Assembly: GCA_032717465.1 (NCBI GenBank)
Contig: CM064713.1
Location: 8,107,001-8,171,000 of the forward strand
Length of the DNA: 64,000 bases
Source: Coenobita brevimanus
Lineage: Eukaryota > Arthropoda > Malacostraca > Decapoda > Coenobitidae
Direction of reading: 5' to 3'
This document shows, piece after piece, positions 56,263 through 64,000 of the stretch. How positions within the stretch are numbered: position 1 is the first letter of the stretch; each line of letters begins with the position of its first letter. Below the pieces are notes generated by a model. That model did not search any database. It saw only the letters and a program-made list of their open reading frames with translations, and was not told the DNA's origin. A program made the position numbers and the translations under genes.

Positions 56263-59200
56263 CCCCTGGGGGTAGGGGGGTTTTCAAGAATACTCCCCCA
56301 GTATCCCTGCTTGCCGTAAAAGGCGACTAAAAGGGTTGGCGGAGGGTTAGTGCCCCTCCCCGGAAAACAACTAACTAAAAAAACAAACAAGAAGCCTCGG
56401 ACAAGGACTGACCAAACGTTGACGACCCAGGACCGGACAAAGGACTTGGTAATGTGTACATGGAATGTAAGAGGAGCGAATGATGAGGTGAAAGAGAGAG
56501 AGATTGTCCAGGTGCTTGAGGATGCGAAAGTGGATGTATGTGGAATAACTGAAACAAAATGGAGAGGAGAAAGTGTGAGAGAATGGGAGTATGGATGGGG
56601 TATATGTGCAGGAGTAGATGAGAATGAGAGGGCAAAGGAAGGAGTGTGTATAGTTGTGAGTAAAAGATGGAAGAAGAGCATAAGACAGTATGGATCAGTT
56701 GGGTCAAGGATTGTGTGGGTAAAGTTGAAAGTTGGAATACAAATGTGGGCGATTGTGTGTGTGTATGCGCCAACGCAAGATCGTGCTAGAAGAGTGAGAG
56801 AAGAGTTCTGGACAAATGTGGAAGTGTGCATGGAAAAGTTTGGAAGGAATGAGAGAGTGTTTTTGATCGGTGATATGAATGGTAAAGTTGGTAATGTGAA
56901 GGTGGATGGAATAGTTGGTGAGTGGGGTGTGCCTGCTGAGATAGATGAGAATGGGAGTGCGTTAGTGGACATCTGTGCTGGGAGGGGGTTGGTAATAGCC
57001 ACACTCTTCAGACATAAAATGATCCACAGGTATACATGGCGAGTGATGAGAAGGGTGGGTGGTGAACTGAATGAAAGGAAGGCAATGATTGATTATGTGT
57101 GTGTGGATGAAAGGATGCGAAGATGTATATTGGATGCAAGAGTTTATAGAGGTTGGGGGAGTGGCCTTTCTGACCACTACTTGGTGGTGGCCAGAATTAG
57201 GATGCAAGTAAGATGGAGGAATAGAAGAAGGGAAAGACGAGAGGAAGGAGTAGTTGCAAGGAGAGTGGAAAGGTTACAAGAGGATGAGAAAAAGGCAGAG
57301 TATAAGAGAGAAGTGGAGGAACGATTGGGCAAATATGAATTGGAGCAGATGGGAGACGTGGAAGGTGTGTAAGATATTTACAGAAGAAATATGTGCAGCA
57401 TGTGATGTGGTGTGTGGAAGGAAGAGAAGACGGAGGGGGGTGCAAGGAACAGCGTGGTGGACTGAAGAGGTGAAACAGGCTGTGGCACAAAAGAAGAAAG
57501 CATACAATGAATGGATGAGAAATAGGGGCGTGGAAGAAGTTGAGAGGCAGAAGAGAGAGTTATATGTGGAAAGGAAGAGAGAGGTGAAAAGATTAGTAAG
57601 AGAGAGTAAGAAGAGAGTGGATCAGGAATTTGGAAGGAATTTGAGTGTAAAGTGGAGGGACTGTAAGAAAATGTTCTGGAGAGAAGTAAAAAGAGTAAGA
57701 CAGGGTGGAAGTGAAGTTAGCAGGGGAGTGAAAGATAAACATGGTAGATTACTAGTGGAGAAGGGAGAAAAAGTGAGCAGATGGAGAGAACACTTTAAGG
57801 AATTGTTGAACGTAGAGGATGGAAGTAATGCGAGTATAAGTGGCTGGGGAATGGCTGGGAGAAGGAGGGAGGTGAGAAGACAGGTAGAAATCAGTAGGAT
57901 AGAGGTTGTGGAAGCAATGAAGAAAGTTAAATCGGGGAAAGCCCCAGGAATTGATGGAGTGTGTGGTGAGATGCTGAAGCATGGGGGAGAGATAGTAGTA
58001 GAATGGATGTGGAAGATGTGCAAATTGGCCTGGGAGGAAGGTAGAGTCCCGGAGGATTGGAAGTCAGGTATAATTATTCCCTTGTACAAAGGAAAAGGGG
58101 AAAAAGAAGTGTGTGGTAATCATAGGGGCATTTGTCTTCTTAGTATAATAGGAAAAGTGTATGGTAGGATACTTATAGATAGAGTTAGAGAAAGAACAGA
58201 GAAATTAGTTGGAGAAGAACAGGGAGGCTTTAGGAAGGGAAGAGGTTGTGTAGATCAGATATTCATTCTTAGATCTTTAGTGGAAAAGTTTCTAGAGAAG
58301 GGAAAGAAGTTGTATGCGGCTTTCATGGATTTGGAGAAAGCATATGACAGGGTGGATAGACAAGGATAGTGGAAAGTGTTAAGAATATATGGAGTAGATG
58401 GGAAGTTGTTGAATGCTGTGAAGAGTATGTATGATGGTGCTAAGGCTGCAGTGCGTGTGGATGGTGAACTAAGTGAATTTTTCTCTTTGAAAGTTGGTTT
58501 GAAACAGGGATGTGTCATGTCTCCATGGTTGTTCAATCTGTACATGGATGGGGTAATAAAAGAGGTACAAGGTAGGGTAGTGGATGTTGGAGTGGCCCTG
58601 GTGAGAGAGGATAGTGTTTGGAAACTCCCTGTACTGTTGTTTGCAGATGATACTGTGTTGTTGAGTGAAGATGAAGGGGAGCTGCAAGGCTTGGTGGATG
58701 AGTTTGAGAGAGTGTGTAAGAAACGGAACCTAAAGGTGAATGTTGGGAAGAGTAAAGTGATGGTCTTTGAGAGAGGTGAAGTCAGTGAATGTATAGCGAG
58801 GTTGGATGGTGAGGAATTGGAAAATGTGAGTACGTTTAAGTATTTGGGTAGTGTGATGAGTAAGGATGGAGGTTTGGAGGGTGAAGTGCTTGAAAGGGTA
58901 CAGCAGGGAAGAAAGGTTGCTGGTTCCTTGAAAGCAGTGATAAGAAACAGGGAAGTGAGCATGGAAGTGAAAAAGTTACTACATGACAGTATTGTGATAC
59001 CAACTCTAACGTACGGAAGTGAAGCTTGGACGTTGTTGGAAGGACACAAGTCAAGAGTGAGAGCAGTGGAAATGAGTTATTTAAGAGGAGCTTGTGGAGT
59101 CACGTGGAGAGACAGGCTGACGAATGAGGATATAAAGGAGCGTTGTGGTGTTGATGTGGATGTGATAGGAAGTTGCCAGGAGGAACACACTGAGGTGGTT

Positions 59201-59450
59201 TGGCCATGTGGAGAGGATGGAGGGTGAAAGACTGACGAAGAGAGTGTATGTGAGTGAGGTGGAGGGTGGAAGAGGGAGGGGGAGACCGAGGATGAGATGG
59301 AGGGATGGGGTGGAGAGAGGTATGAGAGAGGGGGGTGTGAGTTGGGAGCAGGGTAGTGAAATGGCGGGGGACAGGGCGACTTGGAGGCGATTTGTTTGTG
59401 GCCACCCCAAACGGGATTGAGGCGTCTGGCAATAGATAGATAGATAGATA
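56263..59450 (+). mobile_element. RTE-1 LINE copy A3, near full length
   Basis: From the 5' end CCCCCTGGGGGTAGGGGGGT through a short 5' UTR (containing GGGTTGGCGGAGGGTTAGTG), the endonuclease-RT, and the terminus GGCGTCTGGCAATAGATAG with a GATA tail, 3.19 kb in all. It is the reference copy for the family in this window. Three lesions break the coding frame, so it is not autonomous now. Confidence 0.93.
56350..59420 (+). pseudogene. RTE-1 A3 endonuclease-reverse transcriptase with three lesions
   Basis: Start ATG 56350 (MPLPGKQLTKKTN). Endonuclease: CTWNVRGANDEVKEREIVQV, VFLIGDMNGKVGN, SGLSDHYLVVARI. A GT deletion near 57370 (GAAGGTGTGTAAG against GAAGGTGTGTGTAGG in copy A1) ends the first frame. 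The RT frame 57390-58369 has GKAPGIDGVCGEMLKHGGEI and AFMDLEKAYDRVDRQG, then a TAG in place of the Leu codon at 58367-58369. The frame 58376-59227 has LKQGCVMSPWLFNLYMDGVI and LLFADDTVLLSEDEGELQGL. An indel near 59172 (GGAAGTTGCCAGGAGG against GGAAGCGTTATGAGG) shifts to the last frame, which ends FVCGHPKRD at 59420. Confidence 0.92.
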
Positions 59451-59458
59451 TATATATA

Positions 59459-59969
59459 CAGTGGAATCTCTTTTATCCGAAAATCATGGGACTTTCAAAG
59501 TTTCGTTTAATCAATTTTTTCGGATAAAAGATACTATAATATTATGTGGGATACAAGGGAACAGTACTGTACTCACCCATCACCCATTTCTGGCAACGTC
59601 TAGCCCACCACTACCACCAGCACCCCAAAAGCCACTTAACCATCACCAAAACACTTAATACATTGTAGTAGCTACTTATGTAACTGCAATTTTGTAACTG
59701 TAATAGAAACTGTCAATAAATCTTCAAGTAAACTTGAATAAACCTTCATCGAAACAATTAAGTAATTCACTGGCGCAACCAACGCTTGCTCTAGTGACCC
59801 TCGGAGCAACCGTAAACTAACACTAGTGGCGCGAAACAAGCCTGCTGTGTTTGAATTTTCGGATAGATTTCGGATTTTTGCAGTTAATCGAAATGAGAAT
59901 GTTTTAGTAAAACTTACGGTTAATGGCATATTACGGTTAAAAGAATCTCGGATAAAAGAGACTCCACTG
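59459..59969. mobile_element. pogo/Tigger-like MITE T4
   Basis: A 511-bp element with inverted ends CAGTGGAATCTCTTTTATCC and, from 59969 on the minus strand, CAGTGGAGTCTCTTTTATCC, flanked by TA on both sides (59457-59458, 59970-59971). TTCGGATAAAAGA recurs near 59519. No ORF. It sits in the TA/GATA tail next to RTE-1 A3. Confidence 0.85.
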
Positions 59970-59989
59970 TATATATATATATATATATA

Positions 59990-60021
59990 TACACACACCC
60001 ACACACACACACACACACACA
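59990..60021. repeat. (CA)n microsatellite
   Basis: Pure CA run between elements T4 and T5, preceded by TA repeats. Confidence 0.95.
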
Positions 60022-60875
60022 CAGTAATCCCTTTATTATCCGGATGCCCACTAATCGGACACCCCACTACCCGGACACTGTGGGCCTGGACTTTCGGAAC
60101 CCCAAAATGGCCAAGAAAAAGAAGAAAATCCCCCCAAATCCGAATTTTTTCCCACCCATAATTTGAAGTTCGTGCGTGGTATTGAACAACTGTGTTTATG
60201 CACGACCCCTTCACCCCTTCCTTCCTCCCCCCTTCCCCAGTTACCACCTAACCACCATCGAGAGTAGATGTTCATCACAATGGATGCCACATGTGCTTGT
60301 TTTTGTGAATAAACAGTGAATAAACTGCAATACCTCACCACTAGACCAGATGGGAATTTATAGAGTTGTGCAGTGTTAAGAAAGCAGAATTTTAGAGTGC
60401 AAAGGATTAAGTGTGGAGTGCAAACTGGCTGTTGAAACTGGCATGGCACAGTTAAAAACAGAATGTGCAGTGTTAAACAGTTACAACTCACAGTGCAAAG
60501 AATTTAGTACAGCACAACACCGGATTACTGTACATGCTTCAAGAGCATTTTCACCACTGCCAGAGCCTTAGAGGCGGCAGCCACAGATGTGCTGTAAGTA
60601 CCCTGTACACTGCTAAATATTTTCCAAACTCACTTGTAATTCCTCATTCTCTGGTTCCTTTTCATTTATATCATGCTTTATGTCCACTTTTGGTGTGAAT
60701 AGGGTCTTAAATAGGTGCTACGCATGTCCGGTAGAGAGTTATTTAGGTGGCTTTCAAAATCAGGCTGGGTTAGGGTCCATAAGTACCAGTCCAAGAGGCA
60801 GGGGCCCAGTATCCGGACAAACCCACTTCCCGGACATGCCTTTGGCTCCATTACATCGGATATTGGTGGGATTAC

Positions 60876-60877
<2 letters not shown>
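60022..60877. mobile_element. pogo/Tigger-like element T5
   Basis: Inverted ends CAGTAATCCCTTTATTATCC and, on the minus strand from 60877, CAGTAATCCCACCAATATCC. Subterminal CCGGACA motifs recur on both sides (ACCCGGACACTG; TTCCCGGACATG). Interior 0.85 kb without a transposase ORF. TA target duplication is not clear because CA and TA repeats flank it. Confidence 0.75.
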
Positions 60878-60879
<2 letters not shown>

Positions 60880-60924
<45 letters not shown>

Positions 60925-60925
60925 G
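60880..60925. repeat. (TA)n microsatellite
   Basis: TA run between T5 and T6. Confidence 0.95.
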
Positions 60926-60933
60926 TATGTATA

Positions 60934-61158
60934 CAGTAAAAGTCCTATTACAGTACAAGTCCCATTATTCGGCATCTATGGGACCAGGATGATGCCGAGA
61001 AATTAGATTTGCCGAATAATCAAAAACCTACCCACTCAGTACCTTAAATATATTGGTGAACACTGTCATCACCACTTATGGTATTACAACTGTGTTTGGA
61101 GAGAGTTCTGTATACCGTACAATACTGCAATCAATACAGTACTATACCTGAATCTGAA

Positions 61159-61206
<48 letters not shown>

Positions 61207-62974
61207 TAGTGAACATATACAAGGGTAATGATACAGTAGACCTACAAGTCAGATAACACTTCCTGGATGGCCGAAATGATACAGAATATTACCTACCAGC
61301 TCAGTACATTACTTATTGGTGAACTCATCACTACTTATATTATTACAAATATGTTTGGAGTGAGTACTGTATACAGTACTTTTTCCAAACAAAATAAAAT
61401 AGTCGGAAAATTGCATAAAATAAAGTAAAGGGATCTGAATTGGTAAGGTCTTTCTGATGAAAGTTATAACTTACATTTAGCACTCACTCTTTTGTTCGTT
61501 TTTTTGTTTACATGTGAAAGGAGAGTAATGATGGAAACAGTAATGTATTCCATGAGCCCCTTAATAACCTCCGACATTGAACAACCCTTTACAGTACCGA
61601 TGTCGAGTTAGTGAGCTATGGAAAAACTGTGAACAATTATGGGAATGGAACGAAGGTCACTGGTATGTTTGCACGACTCTACGCTACGATTCCAAGCAGT
61701 CAGGGGGTCAGTTAATCTCAGATGTTTTCGCCCATTTGGTAAATGCACCGTAACTTTATCAATTCTCCAGTCAATCATAGCGAATCATAGCATGGGTTTC
61801 GGAAGCTAAATAACACATTTCTAGGTGCGCCAGACGATTATCTTCACATCTTATAAGAAAATGGAAGAAATTAAATCCCTCTCTGAGTACGTAAAGTTCT
61901 TCCATTCTTCTGGAATCAATTTTTTTTTCTTAAAGATGGGAAGATGATCGTCTGGCTCACCTAGCAATGTGTTATTTAGCTTCCTAAACCCATGCTATGA
62001 TTCGCTGTGAGTCACGGAAAGACTGATAAAGTTTCGATGTATTTACCAAATGGGCGAAAACATCTGAGATTAACCGATTAGCCTAACTGCTTGGAATCGT
62101 AGCGTAGTCATGTAAACATACCAGTGACCTTCGTTCCCTCCCCATAATTGTTCAGTTTTCTTTATAGCTCACACTAACTTAACATCACTGACATCGGCAC
62201 TGTAAAAGGTTGTTCAGTGCCGGAGGTTATTAAGGGGTTAAAGGGATATATTACTGTTTGCATCAATGCTCTCTCTTTCACGTTAAGCACAAAAACAAAC
62301 AAAAGAATGAGCACTAAATGTACGTTTAACTTTCATCAGAGAGACCTTAGCAATTCATATTCCTCCAGTTTATTTTTAAGTATTTTTCTGACTTTAGGTT
62401 AGGTTATATTTAGTTAAATTATTAGGTACAGTTAAACTCGGTTAGGTTAGGTTCAGTTAAACAGGACAGTCCCTTCCACCATTATGCTGAGGAATAAAAA
62501 TACTAGAGCTGTCACAGCCGTGCAGCTAAAAACAACAGGGAAACTGATTTAACAAGCAACATTTATTTATGGGTAATGCATTACAGTGTCAGTGGTTCAT
62601 GGGCTACTCAATTACCGGTGTCATTTTCAGGAAGGCATCAAGAATGAAAGAATTTCAAGAATTAGCGTGGGGGCTTCGAACGTAACCCTCGCTAATTTGG
62701 TGGGGGTGGTTACTGTAGTGTATGATACTGTGCAATACTGTAATCAATACAGTACTATACCTGAATCTGAATAAAAATATAGAAATTAGTGAACATACAG
62801 AAGTGTAATGAAACACTAGGCCTACAAGCCACAGATAACACTTCCTAGACTGCCGAGATGATTCCGGACATCTGCCGAACAATCAGCGATTTTCGTAAAT
62901 GGGACTATTTCTCAAAATTGTCGAAATGTTGGATCTACCGAACAATCAGCTGCCGAATAATAGGAATTTTACTG
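60934..62974. mobile_element. pogo/Tigger-like element T6 holding a palindrome arm
   Basis: Ends CAGTAAAAGTCCTATTA and, on the minus strand from 62974, CAGTAAAATTCCTATTATTC, flanked by TA (60932-60933, 62975-62976). The left end has a partial internal duplication before ATTATTCGGCA. Direct repeats inside (about 61124-61290 and 62732-62865) bracket the palindrome arm at 61426-62429. No transposase ORF. Confidence 0.7.
61426..62429 (+). repeat. Left arm of large inverted repeat
   Basis: A 1,004-bp arm, complementary to 62996-64000. It is itself a diverged palindrome centred near 61895: for example AGCTAAATAACACATTTCTA near 61805 and its mirror AGCAATGTGTTATTTAGCTT near 61962-61981. No protein-coding frame recognised. 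Confidence 0.9.
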
Positions 62975-62995
62975 TATTCGGTAGCTGATTGTTCG

Positions 62996-64000
62996 GTACC
63001 TAATAATTTAACCAAACCTAACCTAACCTAAAGTCAGAAAAATACTTAAAAATAAACTGGAGGAATATGAATTGCTCCGGTCTCTCTGATGAACGTTAAA
63101 CGTACATTTAGTGCTCATTCTTTTGTTTGTTTTTGTGCTTAACGTGAAAGAGAGAGCATTGATGCAAACAGTAACATATCCTATTAACCCCTTAATAACC
63201 TCCGGCACTGAACAACCTTTTACAGTACCAATGTCAGTGATGTTAAATTAGTGTGAGCTATAAAGAAAACTGAACAATTATGGGGAGGGAACGAAGGTCA
63301 CTGGTATGTTTACATGACTATGCTACGATTCCAAGCAGTTAGGCGGTCGGTTAATCTCAGATGTTTTCGCCCATTTGGTAAATGCACCGTAACTTCATCA
63401 ATCTTTCCATGACCCATAGCGAATCATACCATGGGTTTAGGAAGCTAAATTACACATCGCTAGGTGAGCCAGACGATTATCTTCCCATCTTTAAGAAAAA
63501 AAAATTGATTTCAGAAGAATGGAAGAACTTTACGTACTCAGAGAGGGAGTTAATTTCTTCCTTTTTCTTATAAGATGTGAAGATAATCGTCTGGCGCACC
63601 TAGAAATGTATTATTTAGCTTCCGAAACCCATGCTATGATTCGCTATGATTGGCTGGAGAACTGATAAAGTTACGGTGCATTTACCAAATGGGCGAAAAC
63701 ATCTGAGACTAACTGACCCCCTGACTGCTTGGAATCGTAGCTAAGAGTCGTGTAAACATACCAGTGACCTTCGTTCCATTCCCATAATTGTTCACAGTTT
63801 TTCCATAGCTCACTAACTCGACATCGGTACTGTAAAGGGTTGTTCAATGTCGGAGGTTAATAAGGGGTTCATGGAATATATTACTGTTTCCATCAGTACT
63901 CTCCTTTCACATGCAAACAAAAAAACAAACAAAAAAGTGAGTGCTAAATGTAAGTTATAACTTTCATCAGAAAGACCTTACCAATTCAGATCCCTTTATT
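62996..64000 (-). repeat. Right arm of large inverted repeat, cut by window end
   Basis: Reverse complement of the left arm with few differences seen by eye; for example AAAGGGATCTGAATTGGTAA is shared with the left-arm start when read on the minus strand from the window edge. The repeat may extend beyond 64000. The spacer between arms is 62430-62995. Confidence 0.9.

Noticed and set aside
62996..63035. Interstitial arthropod telomere repeat (AACCT)n, tempting next to a telomere helicase gene
   Set aside because: Only about three units (AACCTAACCTAACCT) occur, mirrored in the palindrome arm; too short to call a telomeric array.
1..64000. CRISPR arrays, bacterial operons, riboswitches
   Set aside because: All repeats are microsatellites or transposon copies; the coding content is eukaryotic mobile elements and one spliced gene.

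Overview
This window looks like intronic DNA from a eukaryote, most likely an arthropod and probably a decapod crustacean. That assignment is inference. It rests on very dense microsatellites, many RTE and CR1/Jockey-type LINEs, a 5S-like sequence of arthropod type, pogo/Tigger-like and piggyBac-like DNA elements, and introns of at least tens of kilobases. I see no bacterial, phage or CRISPR features.

The only host gene I can support is RTEL1 (iron-sulphur DNA helicase, + strand). One exon (12190-12432) encodes the conserved end of the helicase core including motif VI. A second, phase-compatible putative exon lies about 26.9 kb downstream (39332-39519). Almost everything else is transposable elements, so the window reads as introns of one gene packed with mobile DNA.

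Layout. 1-10.4 kb: CR1/Jockey-like LINE copies (family B and relative F), one split by a piggyBac-like element (4825-6602). 10.5-13.2 kb: two pogo/Tigger-like elements around the RTEL1 exon. 13.4-17.8 kb: poly(A)-tailed LINE family D, one copy split by an intact Tc1-like DD35E transposon and by a 60-bp RTE stub. 17.9-19.5 kb: second piggyBac-like element. 20.1-25.3 kb: pogo fragment, another D copy, and degenerate RTE-2 copies facing each other. 25.3-38.7 kb: a deep nest, in which LINE H contains a nearly full-length LINE B, which contains a 5S-headed SINE and two RTE-1 copies, one of which contains an RTE-2 copy. 38.7-44.2 kb: SINE, RTEL1 exon, LINE fragments, tandem repeat, RTE-3 and a decayed Tc1-like element. 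44.5-48.3 kb: third piggyBac-like element, inverted relative to the first and carrying an RTE-1 and a tRNA-derived SINE. 49-55 kb: family D inside RTE-2, an RNase H-bearing LINE and an RTE 5' piece. 55.2-64 kb: microsatellites, a near full-length RTE-1, three pogo/Tigger-like elements, and a palindrome of palindromes with arms of about 1 kb that reaches the window edge.

Because most families occur here in several copies, one copy often serves as the empty site for an insertion in another. That gives target-site duplications and relative ages directly from this window. The most interesting items are the SINEs whose body joins the 5' UTR to the 3' end of the local RTE-1 LINE (one of them with a 5S rRNA head), the nested LINE stack, the hierarchical palindrome and the intact DD35E transposase. 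All homology statements come from reading translated motifs and comparing copies by eye; no database search was run.
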